From: Gordonia sp. SL306
GTDB lineage: Bacteria; Actinomycetota; Actinomycetes; Mycobacteriales; Mycobacteriaceae
Assembly: GCF_026625785.1 (NCBI RefSeq)
Contig: NZ_CP113063.1
Span: 2,170,001 to 2,234,000 of the forward strand
Direction of reading: 5' to 3'
DNA: 64,000 bases
The notes below the pieces were generated by a model. The model was not told the origin of the DNA and made no database searches. It saw only the letters and a program-made list of their open reading frames with translations. The position numbers were made by a program, and so were the translations under genes. The first letter of the stretch is position 1. Each line of letters opens with the position of its first letter. Below, in pieces: positions 8,642 to 17,105 of the stretch.

Positions 8642-10134
8642 GGCTGCACTCTTTCGAATTCGGCGCCGACTAGGTCGGCCAGCACTTCGAGATCCGCGGC
8701 GAGATGTCCCCGCGCCATCGACCAGTGGTGGGTGGATCCCGACATGGCCCATTCCTCGGTCCACAGACCTGGGTCACATCCGAAGTCGATGCGGGTGGTG
8801 GTGTTGCCGATGGTGATGTGCGGACCGTCCACGGCCTCGCCCTCAGACGCGATGAATCGCAGCCGGCCGTTACCACGCTCGGTGATGGAGAATTGCGTGA
8901 CCGGACCCAGCGCCACACCGCATTCGATGGACGCGCCGCCTCCGCCCTTGCCGTGGAAGACCTCGAGGTTGCGCAACACCGGCCGGTGCTCGGTGATCGC
9001 CAAGTCGGCTGCATCGTTGTGGCCGAGCTCGACGACTCCCGCATCGAAATCGAGTGCCTGCCCCTCGGTGAGGGTTCCACCGCCGCCGAGGGTGGAGGTC
9101 ACGAGCATCGCGATCGCCGCGCGGAGTTCGTATTCGGTGACGGTCGGGATGCCGCGGCTGGTCAGCAGGGTGGCCCCGATGGGGAACCCCGTCGCGAGCT
9201 TGCCGTAGATATCACCCGGCTGACCGAAGTGGAAATAGGCCAACGTGGACAATGCGTAGTCGTCGACTAGCTGATCGAGCGCCGCCGAGACCTGCGACTG
9301 GAAGCGGATGTTGTCGGTGTCGACGCCGGGCGCCAGCTCGAATCCCGACTCCACCGCGGCCATCACCCGGTCGATCGCCTGACCTTCGACCTTCTCGAAA
9401 CGTACTCGGAGGTCGTCGAACTCGAGCACCTCCACATGGCCGCCGAGGACCTTGACCACGTTGGTGATGTTCGTCGCGATGTCGTACATGCCCGGATACA
9501 GGTGGCCCATCATGCCGTGTCGTGCGGTACGCAGCAGACGAGTGGTGCGGGCTGCCGCGACGTACCGGGTGACCTTCCGCCACACGCGCGGGTCGTCCAG
9601 CCAGCCGGCGATGGCGCGCGGCTTCTTGCCGATGCGATCCATCGCCACGCCGATCTCGGGCAGCCCTGCCGAACCCGCGAACGCCAGCCAGTCCCCGGTG
9701 CCGAATCGTGCATGGTCCATCTTGCGGTCGGGTTGTAGCGACAGCAGAACCATGGGCACGTCGACGTCACGCAGGATCGGAAGCACTTGCGCCGACGTCA
9801 TATAGGTCGGCACGAGCATGACGATCAGATCGAGATCTTGCGCTGCCAGCAGGCGTGCGGCGGCCACGCCCTCGGTCACGTCGGAGACGAGACCGGCGTC
9901 GACCACGGTGGCCCCGAGGTCGGCGATGCGGGCGATGACGTGCCGAGACGAGTCGTCGATCCGATCCTTGAGTCCGTCGAACTGCGGCCAGTAGGCGCCC
10001 AGCCCGCCTGCGACGACACCGATGCGCGCGTTGGGGACTCCGACACGCGTCATCGGGGCGGGTGGTTGCCGCAGGGCGAGATGCGGGGCCGATGACTCAC
10101 CGGCTGTCTCGGCGCTGTGGATGGTCTGCGTCAT
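8638..10134 (-). CDS. L-fucose/L-arabinose isomerase family protein (paralogue 1)
   Basis: This 498-residue protein of the sugar isomerase family opens with GVVAGGLGAYWPQFDGL after a 35-residue leader. Characteristic blocks include GLYPGM-like GHLYPGMYDI, VEVLEFDDLRVRFEKVEG, ASEGEAVDGPHITIGNT and a C-terminal HHWSMARGH. The last block resembles the His-containing metal site of fucose/arabinose isomerases. It has a tandem neighbour of the same family at 10131-11639, which it overlaps by four bases. Such enzymes interconvert aldoses and ketoses with a divalent metal. Having two copies may reflect two substrates or a hetero-oligomer; neither can be decided here. Confidence 0.82.
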   Translation of the reverse strand: MTQTIHSAETAGESSAPHLALRQPPAPMTRVGVPNARIGVVAGGLGAYWPQFDGLKDRIDDSSRHVIARIADLGATVVDAGLVSDVTEGVAAARLLAAQDLDLIVMLVPTYMTSAQVLPILRDVDVPMVLLSLQPDRKMDHARFGTGDWLAFAGSAGLPEIGVAMDRIGKKPRAIAGWLDDPRVWRKVTRYVAAARTTRLLRTARHGMMGHLYPGMYDIATNITNVVKVLGGHVEVLEFDDLRVRFEKVEGQAIDRVMAAVESGFELAPGVDTDNIRFQSQVSAALDQLVDDYALSTLAYFHFGQPGDIYGKLATGFPIGATLLTSRGIPTVTEYELRAAIAMLVTSTLGGGGTLTEGQALDFDAGVVELGHNDAADLAITEHRPVLRNLEVFHGKGGGGASIECGVALGPVTQFSITERGNGRLRFIASEGEAVDGPHITIGNTTTRIDFGCDPGLWTEEWAMSGSTHHWSMARGHLAADLEVLADLVGAEFERVQP

Positions 10135-11639
10135 GCGTGTGTCTCCCGTCGGGTGATCGGACGATTGGAACTCCGGGCGTGATCGGTGATGCCGCGAACC
10201 TCGCGGAAGTCGATGCCCAACAATTGCGCGGCGGCCCGGTAGTCACCGGAGCGATGTCCGGTGGACAACGACCAGTGGTGTGCCACACCGGTTCCCGACC
10301 ACTCGTCCACCCATTCGCCCGGGTCGCGGCCGAAATCGACCCGGCTCGTCGTGTTGCCGATGGCCAGTAGCGGTCCCGGAACCACCTCTCCTTCCGAGGC
10401 GATCAGAGAGAGGGAGCCGTCGGCGTCCTGCCCGAGTCCCAGCACGGTGACCGGTCCGTGCTGTACGTCGAACTCGACACTGACGCCCCAACCTCGCTTG
10501 CCGTGGTAAACGCCGAGTCCACGCAGGGTGGGTTCACGCGAGGCGACGCCGAGGTGCGCCGGGCCGTCGTGTCCCATCTCGACGACGTCGTCCTCGAAGT
10601 TCAGCGCCTGGATCTCGCAGAACGACCCACCGGCGCCGACCACCTGGGTGACCAGCTGCGCGACCGACGTCCGCAGCTCGAACTCTCCGGTGGTGGGGAT
10701 TCCGCGCGCCGTCAGCAGCGAGGCACCCAGGATCATCCCGGCGCCAAGTCGCTCGTGCTGTTCACCGTCGAGACCACGGTGGTAGTAGGCGAGACTGTCG
10801 AGCCCGAAGTCGTCGACCAGACGGTCGAGGCCCACGGATACCTTGGCACCCCAGAAGAAGTCGTCCTCGTCGACGGTGGAGTCGACGGTGAAGAGCTCGC
10901 GGGCCAGCTCCATGCGTTCGGTGACCTCGCGGTCGGTCACCGCCGCGACACGCACCCGCAGGTCGTCGAACTCGAGCACCTCGACGTGCGATCCGAAGGT
11001 GGCCGGCAGCAGGGTCATGTCGGTCGAGACGTCGAGCATCCCGGGGTAGACGTGCCCCATCAGCCCGTGCCGCGCATGCCGCAACGTGGCGCGCACCTGG
11101 GCGGCATTGATCCACTGCTCGATACGACGCCAGGCACTCGGCTGGTTCAACCATCCGGAGACCGAGCGGAACGGCACGCCGGAACGCCGGAACACATTGC
11201 CGAGCTCCGGCACGGAGCACTGGCCGCAGTACGCGAGCCACGCACCGGTGTCGAAGGTGGCGTGGTCCATCTTCTCGGTGGGCTGCAGGTCGATCACCAG
11301 GATCGGCGCGTTCGACCGTTTCGCGATCGGCATCACCATCGACGCGGTCAGGTAAGTCGTCAGGAAGAGGACGATGATGTCGCAGTCGGCGCGTCGAAGG
11401 ACTTCGGCCGCCCGGTCCCCGTCGCGTGCATCCGAGATGAACCCGACGTCGACGACGTCGGCGTCGAACTCCCGGAAGCGTTCCGCGACGAATTCGGCCG
11501 ACTGCTCGAGCTGCGGCAGCAGATCAGGAAACTGGGGCCAGTAGGTGCCGAGGCCTCCCGCGACCAGGCCGACGCGCGCCTTCCGCCGCGTCTTTGCAGG
11601 GGGCAATGCGGTTCGAAAACTGTCCATGAGCTGCGTCAT
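10131..11639 (-). CDS. L-fucose/L-arabinose isomerase family protein (paralogue 2)
   Basis: At 502 residues it is a close paralogue of the next gene in the operon. The shared blocks are GLVAGGLGTYWPQFPDLL, VEVLEFDDLRVRV, GHVYPGMLDVSTD, IASEGEVVPGPLLAIGNT and a terminal HHWSLSTGHRSGD. Differences cluster in the middle third, around residues 240-330, where the paralogue has VDTDNIRFQ and this one has VDEDDFFWGAK. It is the first structural gene after the LacI regulator, and an 18-bp palindrome lies 41 bases before its ATG. The family is known for aldose-ketose isomerisation; the substrate is unknown. Confidence 0.82.
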   Translation of the reverse strand: MTQLMDSFRTALPPAKTRRKARVGLVAGGLGTYWPQFPDLLPQLEQSAEFVAERFREFDADVVDVGFISDARDGDRAAEVLRRADCDIIVLFLTTYLTASMVMPIAKRSNAPILVIDLQPTEKMDHATFDTGAWLAYCGQCSVPELGNVFRRSGVPFRSVSGWLNQPSAWRRIEQWINAAQVRATLRHARHGLMGHVYPGMLDVSTDMTLLPATFGSHVEVLEFDDLRVRVAAVTDREVTERMELARELFTVDSTVDEDDFFWGAKVSVGLDRLVDDFGLDSLAYYHRGLDGEQHERLGAGMILGASLLTARGIPTTGEFELRTSVAQLVTQVVGAGGSFCEIQALNFEDDVVEMGHDGPAHLGVASREPTLRGLGVYHGKRGWGVSVEFDVQHGPVTVLGLGQDADGSLSLIASEGEVVPGPLLAIGNTTSRVDFGRDPGEWVDEWSGTGVAHHWSLSTGHRSGDYRAAAQLLGIDFREVRGITDHARSSNRPITRRETHA

Positions 11640-11679
11640 TTCGCGATTCTCTCCTTGGGTCTATCAGCTCCACCTCGTG

Positions 11680-11697
11680 GATTTAATCGATTAAATC
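11680..11697. promoter_or_regulatory. LacI-type operator
   Basis: GATTTAATCGATTAAATC is a perfect 18-bp palindrome with the central CG that LacI-family proteins prefer. It lies in the 112-base gap between the LacI gene and the first isomerase gene, where it can block or form part of the operon promoter. Confidence 0.85.
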
Positions 11698-11751
11698 ACC
11701 AAGGTGCTCTGCATCACAACCCCTCGCCGAGAGTGGTGTGCGTCCGCCGCG

Positions 11752-12795
11752 CTAGCTCGGCGCCGACTCCCTGATCACCAGTTCAGGGGAGAGGCGTCGC
11801 GCCTGATGTGTGTGCTCGGTGCCGCCGGTCTCGGCGTCGAGTTCATCGAGCAGCAGCGATACGGCCAGCTCACCCAGTTCGTTCTTCGGCTGTTTCACCG
11901 ACGTGAGCGGGACCAGCGACTCCCACGCGAGCGGGAGATCGCCGTAGCCGACCACCGCCACGTCGTCGGGTACCGACAGCCCGGCAGCGCTCAGTCCGCG
12001 CACCACACCGACGGCCAGCTGATCGTTGGTGCAGAAGATGGCGCGGGGCCGATCCGCTTCGAGGATCTCCTCGATGGCCTGCTGCCCGTTGTCGATGGTC
12101 ATCTCGCTGACGTGCCGCATGATCACCGACTCCGGGTCGACCTCGTGTGCGGCGAGGGCCTCCCGGACACCTTCGTCGCGCTCGGCGCACTGGGGAATGC
12201 CGAGGTCGCCGTTCACCACCGCGAGCGGACCTCCGAGGCGCAGCAGATGTTCGGTCGCGAGACGACCACCCAAGACGTCGTCGATGGCCACCGAGCATCC
12301 CTCGGAGACCGACGCGCGCCGATCGACGAGCACCAGGTGACTTCCCACCAGCCGCAGACGTTCGAGCCGTTGATGATCGGCGCTCAAGGTCACCACGATC
12401 GCGCCCGCGGCGCGGAGCTCGGCCAACGCCGCGAAGTGGTTTCTCTCCCGGTCCGGATCGTCGCCGCTGACGCAGAGGGACACGGCGTACCCGGCGCGCG
12501 ACGACGCCGCGCACACCGCATCGGTGATCTCCGCATAGAACGGATTGACGATGTCGGGCACCACGAGCCCGATCAGGCGATTGGAGCCGGTGCGTAGTGC
12601 GCCGGCGGCGCGGTTCGGGACAAAGTCGAGTTCTTCGATGGCGGCCATCACTCGGTCGCGGGTGGCGGGTGCCACGATCTCCGGCCGGTTCAGGGTGTTC
12701 GACACCGTCGCAGTGGACACGCCCGCCAGCCGGGCGACCGCGGCGACGCCCAGATCCGGTCGGCCGCGGCGCGATTCCCTGCTCCGTGCCACCAC
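11752..12795 (-). CDS. LacI-family transcriptional repressor of the sugar operon
   Basis: This is a 347-residue regulator. The N-terminal helix-turn-helix reads VAAVARLAGVSTATVSNTLN (about residues 17-36), followed by the hinge helix VPNRAAGALRTG. The periplasmic-binding-protein-like sugar domain has IGLVVPDIVNPFYAEI, LVDRRA, AIFCTNDQLAVGV and DVAVVGYGDLPLA in the usual order. It lies immediately upstream of, and on the same strand as, the isomerase-porter-dehydrogenase genes. The palindrome at 11680-11697 is the expected binding site. The inducer is probably the imported sugar or its isomer. The start at 12795 gives the normal short leader before the first helix. Confidence 0.93.
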   Translation of the reverse strand: MVARSRESRRGRPDLGVAAVARLAGVSTATVSNTLNRPEIVAPATRDRVMAAIEELDFVPNRAAGALRTGSNRLIGLVVPDIVNPFYAEITDAVCAASSRAGYAVSLCVSGDDPDRERNHFAALAELRAAGAIVVTLSADHQRLERLRLVGSHLVLVDRRASVSEGCSVAIDDVLGGRLATEHLLRLGGPLAVVNGDLGIPQCAERDEGVREALAAHEVDPESVIMRHVSEMTIDNGQQAIEEILEADRPRAIFCTNDQLAVGVVRGLSAAGLSVPDDVAVVGYGDLPLAWESLVPLTSVKQPKNELGELAVSLLLDELDAETGGTEHTHQARRLSPELVIRESAPS

Positions 12796-12844
12796 TCACC
12801 TCTCTCGAAAACGACCATCTGCCGGCCCATTATGCTCTCGGCGG

Positions 12845-13348
12845 TCAGTTCATCGTCCGATGAGTCACCAGCACCGAGTCATCGGTGAGGACCACCGCAT
12901 TGCAGGCGAAGGTGTTGGTCGGCCCGAGGCGCGCGGCACTCGGGAGATCACCCGGTACCGACACCGATCCCCGCACCGCCCATTCGGTGGCCACCGACGA
13001 GCGATCATGACCCGCGTCCCGCAACGCGGACTCGTCGTCGGGCCCCACGCTGGTGGTGCGGGTCGTGACATCGGAGAACCCTGCGGCTGCGGATTGCGAC
13101 GCTGCCGTGCCACTGCCGGCCTCGGCCAATCGGTCGCGGACATCGGCGCGGATCACGTCGAGACATTTCGCGGTCGACTCCGTCTTCCGTTGTTCGCGGT
13201 CGTCCAGCGTCGATCGACCGTGCAACACCAGCAGAGCGATCACCACGACGACGACCACTGCCCCGACGATCCAGAGCGGTGAACGACGGGGAACGCGTAC
13301 GCGAGACACTCCACGATCATCGACCAGCAGCGACCAAAAGTTGGTCAA
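12845..13348 (-). CDS. Single-pass membrane protein, function unknown
   Basis: A frame of about 167 residues is proposed from a TTG at 13346-13348 that overlaps the stop TGA of the PuuE-like gene; an open frame continues further upstream to 13414 but would run 70 bases into that gene. One strong membrane helix (LWIVGAVVVVVVIALLVLHG) is followed by an extracytoplasmic domain of about 110 residues with two cysteines. The layout, a short cytoplasmic tail, one helix and a small outer domain, resembles Mce-associated or SMR-type accessory proteins of mycolata, but no motif confirms it. It is the last gene of the cluster B operon. It may have no role in that pathway. Confidence 0.5.
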   Translation of the reverse strand: MTNFWSLLVDDRGVSRVRVPRRSPLWIVGAVVVVVVIALLVLHGRSTLDDREQRKTESTAKCLDVIRADVRDRLAEAGSGTAASQSAAAGFSDVTTRTTSVGPDDESALRDAGHDRSSVATEWAVRGSVSVPGDLPSAARLGPTNTFACNAVVLTDDSVLVTHRTMN

Positions 13349-14295
13349 TTCGCCCGTTGGCTGCGGGCTCTCGACGAGTCGTCGTCGTTCCTGAGCTCGT
13401 TCTGTCCCATCCACCAGCGAGCGATGTCGATGCGCCGGGCGAACCAGACGTCCGGGTGTGCGCTCGCGTACTCCAGGAAGCGCCGGACCGCGTGCGCCCT
13501 CGCGGGCCGCCCGACGAGGCGTAGGTGCAGTCCCAGGCTCATCATGCGTGGCGCCTCGGATCCACCGAGGAGCAGTTCATCGAGCGTGTCGATCAGTTCG
13601 TCGCCGAACTGACGGCCGGTTGCCAGTCCCGGCGTGGTGGCCAGTCGCATGTCGTTGGTGTCGAACGCGTACGGAAGCACCAGATGCGGCTTACCGAACT
13701 CGCTGTCCCAGTACGGGAGTTCGTCGTCGTAGGCATCGCTGTCGTAGAGAAGGCCGCCGTGTTCGACCACGAGGCGGCGGGTGTTCGGACTGGTGCGGCC
13801 CGTGTACCAACCGAGGGGTCGCCGTCCGGTCGCCGAGGTGATGGCGTCGACCGTCCGCGCGATGTGATCGCGCTCCGTCTCCTCGGCGACGCCGTGATAG
13901 TCGATCCATCGATATCCGTGGCCGCAGATCTCATGGCCGCGAAACGCGAACTCGGCGGCCAGTTCTGGATAGCGCTCCACCGCCATCCCACACGCGAACA
14001 CCGATGCGGGTACGCGATAGGCGTCGAGGATGTCGAGGAGTCGCCATACTCCGACCCGTGTACCGAAGTTGTACATCGATTCGGTCCGCAGGTCGCGCGC
14101 CCCGAACCGCGGCCGACCGTCGGCGACGTCGCAACCGCCGTTCTCCGACGAGTCATCGCCGTGGAGCACATTGTGTTCGGCGCCTTCCTCCCAGTTGATC
14201 ACCACGCTGACCGCGAGCTTCTTGCCTCCCGGCCACCGCCACATCGGGGGTTGCTCCGCGTAACCGCGCAGGTCGCGGGGATACGTTTCACTCAA
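13345..14295 (-). CDS. PuuE-like allantoinase (CE4 polysaccharide-deacetylase fold)
   Basis: The protein has 316 residues from a TTG start at 14293-14295 that overlaps the end of the preceding gene. The PuuE pattern is unusually clear: YPRDLRGYAEQPP, VINWEEGAEHNVLHGDDSSE, ESMYNFGTRVGVWRLL, GHEICGHGYRWIDY, WYTGRTSPNTRRLV and GLHLRLVGRPAR. The His residues in HEICGHGYRW form part of the metal or catalytic site. PuuE enzymes open the hydantoin ring of (S)-allantoin to allantoate. No urate oxidase or allantoicase is nearby, so the real substrate may be another hydantoin or ring ureide. The adjacent amidase, racemase-fold protein and ABC importer agree with use of such a compound as a nitrogen source. 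Confidence 0.85.
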   Translation of the reverse strand: MSETYPRDLRGYAEQPPMWRWPGGKKLAVSVVINWEEGAEHNVLHGDDSSENGGCDVADGRPRFGARDLRTESMYNFGTRVGVWRLLDILDAYRVPASVFACGMAVERYPELAAEFAFRGHEICGHGYRWIDYHGVAEETERDHIARTVDAITSATGRRPLGWYTGRTSPNTRRLVVEHGGLLYDSDAYDDELPYWDSEFGKPHLVLPYAFDTNDMRLATTPGLATGRQFGDELIDTLDELLLGGSEAPRMMSLGLHLRLVGRPARAHAVRRFLEYASAHPDVWFARRIDIARWWMGQNELRNDDDSSRARSQRAN

Positions 14296-14983
14296 CGCGG
14301 GCCGCCTGATGCGCCTGGCGGTAGGAGATCGATGTCGCATCGGCCAGTCGCGCAGCCCACCACACGGTGGCGATGGCCGAGTCGATCGCGTGGTCGGTGC
14401 TGGTGGACACGTTGGTGGAGATCACCGCCACCGGCCTGCCCTCGGGACCGGCGAGGGCTACGACGGTGGCGTCGAGTTCGGCCTGCGGGATCTTGGCGTA
14501 GTCGATGTTGCGGGTGATGCCACCCGCCTTGTCGACCTCCACCGAATAGCCCTGATCGCTCAGGCACTCGTGCACTCGACGATGCAGGGCATCGGCATTG
14601 GGCGTGTACAGCGCGATCCGTTTCGTTCCGGCCTCGGACAGGGCGGCCATCTGCGCGCGATACGACGTCGACGTCGGAGTGCCGGTGCGCGTGTGCATCG
14701 CTGCGGCGATCGAGTCGTCGGCGTGCCGGCTCAGCCAGAAGCCGGTCGTGCCGGCCCACATGATGGCGTCACACTCACAATCGGCCAGCAACTCTGCCGC
14801 GTCTGCCAAAGTGTCGGTGGCGAACTGACTCTCCGATTCGGTTCCCTCCTCCACCGAGCGGACCCGAATTCGAGTGCAGACCGCCGAGATCCCAAGGGCC
14901 GAGATGAGATCAGTCGAGTTCAGCAATCGCTCCATGGTCGGATTCGACGACGGGATGACGAATCCGATACGTGGTCGGCTCAC
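14288..14983 (-). CDS. Asp/Glu-racemase-superfamily protein lacking both catalytic cysteines
   Basis: This protein has 231 residues and starts at a GTG (14981-14983) that overlaps the amidase stop by four bases. The fold signature is IGFVIPSSNPTMERLLN at the N terminus, and it ends with SAIATVWWAARLA, as in the maleate isomerase/AMDase branch. The first active-site loop reads MWAGTTGFW and the second VISTNVSTSTD: neither contains the Cys expected for racemase, isomerase or decarboxylase chemistry. The Ser in the second loop stands where the relative at 2868-4013 has Cys. It may be a binding protein, use another mechanism, or be a degenerate copy kept in an otherwise tight operon. Confidence 0.75.
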   Translation of the reverse strand: MSRPRIGFVIPSSNPTMERLLNSTDLISALGISAVCTRIRVRSVEEGTESESQFATDTLADAAELLADCECDAIMWAGTTGFWLSRHADDSIAAAMHTRTGTPTSTSYRAQMAALSEAGTKRIALYTPNADALHRRVHECLSDQGYSVEVDKAGGITRNIDYAKIPQAELDATVVALAGPEGRPVAVISTNVSTSTDHAIDSAIATVWWAARLADATSISYRQAHQAARVE

Positions 14984-16317
14984 CGTCTCCTCCTCTCGTT
15001 CATTCCTGCACCCACCAGGTGCGAATCATTCGGCGATGCGAGACGCTCTGCCAGAGAACACAACCGGCTCTCGGTCCCCGGAACACCCACCAGCTGCACC
15101 GATATCGGCCGCCCGTCGTCTCCGTGGCCGACCGGCATCGACAACGCGGCCAGCCCGGTGAGCGACACCGCCCGCAGATGTGCCATCAGCTGATGCCCCG
15201 ACAACGATCTGCCGCCGACCTGCACCTCTTCGGCAGAGCCCACCGCTCCGGTCGGCGCGCACGGCACGATCACGGCGTCGTACCCTCTCAGTGCATCGCC
15301 GATGCGCCGACGGACACGCATGGCGGTCGTCCACGCATCGCGAACGTCGCTGCCGACGACCACCTCCCGCGGCGCGGCCTCCAGCACCGCACGGGTGGAG
15401 CCGCAGAGGAGTTCTTCACGCCCACGGGCCAATTCGTGGACATCGGCGTGGTCGTCGAGCTTGGCGCGTAGCTCGCTGTACGCCTCCAGGGCGTCGGCGA
15501 ACAGTCCGTCGGCCGGGTCGACAACCAGCCCGCCCTGCCGCGCCCACTCGACGACCGACGACAACGCGGTCCGCACATCGTCGGAGATCGGCGCGATCTC
15601 CGAGCCGTCGGTGACCAGCACCCGGCCCGTCGACTCCCCGTGTCCCTGCTGATCCGCGAGCACACCGATGACGTCGGCGATCTTGCCTGCGGACCGGGCC
15701 ATCACACCGACCACTTCGAGTTCGCTCGCCAGTCGCCATGGGGCCCTGGCGAGTCCGATCGGTGCGCTGCGGTCGGCACCGAGCCCGCCGATGCGTCCGT
15801 ACGTCGGAACGTTGCCCACGCCCGGACGGAGCCCGAAGATGCCGAGCGCCTGGGCTGGCCAGCGGATGGAGCCGCCGTAGTCGCCGGCGATCGCGAAGTC
15901 GACGATGCCGGTCGCGACGGCCACCGCGTCGCCGCCGCTCGATCCGCCGGGCGACAGGTCGTCGCGTGTCGGGTGCAGAACCCGACCGCCCAGGCGAGTG
16001 TCGGTGTCGATGCCGAAACCGAATTCCGCACAGTTGGACTTTCCGAAGAAGACCGCACCGGCCCGGCGCGCGCGGGCGACCGCCGTGGCATCGACCTCGG
16101 GACGAAAGTCGTCGAGGACGAGGCTGCCCCCACGTGTCGGGACACCGGCGACAGCGAACAGGTCTTTGACGCTGAACAGGTCGCCGTGCAGCGTCCCCGG
16201 ACGGGCGACGGTCGCCTCCGCACGTACCGCGTCGGCGTCGACGTGGACGAAAGCGTTGTTCCACGAGTAGTTTTCGTATCTGGAGAGCGCCTGTTCGACA
16301 GCAGTTTCCGTGGTCAA
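14980..16317 (-). CDS. Amidase signature family protein
   Basis: This cytoplasmic hydrolase has 445 residues and the full Ser-cisSer-Lys triad layout: Lys51 in FSVKD, the GGSSGG loop at residues 124-129 giving the cis-Ser, and the nucleophile Ser150 in GDYGGSIRWPA. Family members hydrolyse carboxamides to acids and ammonia. In this operon it would follow a ring-opening enzyme and release ammonia from a half-amide or carbamoyl product, in the manner of half-amidases of cyclic imide breakdown. Its ATG overlaps the ABC ATPase stop by four bases, and its own stop overlaps the next start. The residues after the catalytic region are typical, so activity is likely. Confidence 0.9.
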   Translation of the reverse strand: MTTETAVEQALSRYENYSWNNAFVHVDADAVRAEATVARPGTLHGDLFSVKDLFAVAGVPTRGGSLVLDDFRPEVDATAVARARRAGAVFFGKSNCAEFGFGIDTDTRLGGRVLHPTRDDLSPGGSSGGDAVAVATGIVDFAIAGDYGGSIRWPAQALGIFGLRPGVGNVPTYGRIGGLGADRSAPIGLARAPWRLASELEVVGVMARSAGKIADVIGVLADQQGHGESTGRVLVTDGSEIAPISDDVRTALSSVVEWARQGGLVVDPADGLFADALEAYSELRAKLDDHADVHELARGREELLCGSTRAVLEAAPREVVVGSDVRDAWTTAMRVRRRIGDALRGYDAVIVPCAPTGAVGSAEEVQVGGRSLSGHQLMAHLRAVSLTGLAALSMPVGHGDDGRPISVQLVGVPGTESRLCSLAERLASPNDSHLVGAGMNERRRR

Positions 16318-17105
16318 CGGACCCGCTCTCGTTCGGCACGTACGCCGGCCTCGATACGATCGGCGATCGCGCGTCGCAGATGGTTGAACTCCGACGATGT
16401 CACATCGCGCGGATGCGGTGAGTCGACCTCGAAGATCTCGGTCACCTGACCGTCGGCCATGGTGGCGATCCGATCGCTGAGGACCAGAGCCTCTTCGATG
16501 GAGTGGGTGACGAACAGGGTGGTCACCTGACGCTCTTGTTGCAGCCGCACGGCGAGCTCCTGCATCTCGCGGCGCACATACGCGTCCAGGGCAGCGAACG
16601 GTTCGTCCATCACGAGCACGTCGGGTTGCATCGCGAGCGCCCGCGCGATGCCCACGCGCTGCGCCATGCCGCCGGACATCTGGTGCGGATACCGGCCGGC
16701 GGCGTGCTCCAGACCGACCTCGGAAAGCTGTTGCAGCGCTCTCGCCTTGCGTTCGCGCCGCGACAGATGGAGGTGCCGCAGGCCCTCGGCCACGTTGCCT
16801 GCCGCAGTGAGCCAGGGGTACAGGGTCGGCGCCTGGAAGACCACGGCACGGTCGGGTCCTGCGGTGCGCACCTGGCGATCACCGACCCGAACCGTTCCCG
16901 AGTCGGGTCGTTCGAATCCGGCGAGCAGATTGAGCAGGGTGGTCTTGCCGGTGCCACTCGGACCGAGCAGCGAGAAGAACTCGCCGGCTGCGATCTCGAG
17001 TGTGCACTCATCGAGGGCCGTGGTGCAGCGTCCTTTCTGCCAGTACTCCTTGGTGACCCGGTCCAGTGTCACGGGCGTGGACGTCGTGGTGTCGATCGTG
17101 GTCAT
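16314..17105 (-). CDS. ABC transporter ATP-binding protein (nitrate/sulfonate/taurine type)
   Basis: This 263-residue ATPase has all the needed motifs: Walker A GPSGTGKTT near residue 45, Q-loop FQAPTLYPWL, signature MSGGMAQR, Walker B VLVMDEPFAALD and the switch His in VTHSIEEA. The sequence pattern is that of the SsuB/TauB/NrtD group, which energises uptake of small anions and heterocycles. The start at ATG 17103-17105 overlaps the permease stop by four bases; an open frame extends upstream but reads as antisense of the permease. With the permease and binding protein it forms a complete importer for the cluster B substrate. Confidence 0.93.
   Translation of the reverse strand: MTTIDTTTSTPVTLDRVTKEYWQKGRCTTALDECTLEIAAGEFFSLLGPSGTGKTTLLNLLAGFERPDSGTVRVGDRQVRTAGPDRAVVFQAPTLYPWLTAAGNVAEGLRHLHLSRRERKARALQQLSEVGLEHAAGRYPHQMSGGMAQRVGIARALAMQPDVLVMDEPFAALDAYVRREMQELAVRLQQERQVTTLFVTHSIEEALVLSDRIATMADGQVTEIFEVDSPHPRDVTSSEFNHLRRAIADRIEAGVRAERERVR

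Noticed and set aside
10458..11774. Plus-strand open frame of about 430 codons opposite the second isomerase
   Set aside because: It has no domain signature and only exists because GC3-rich genes leave open antisense frames.
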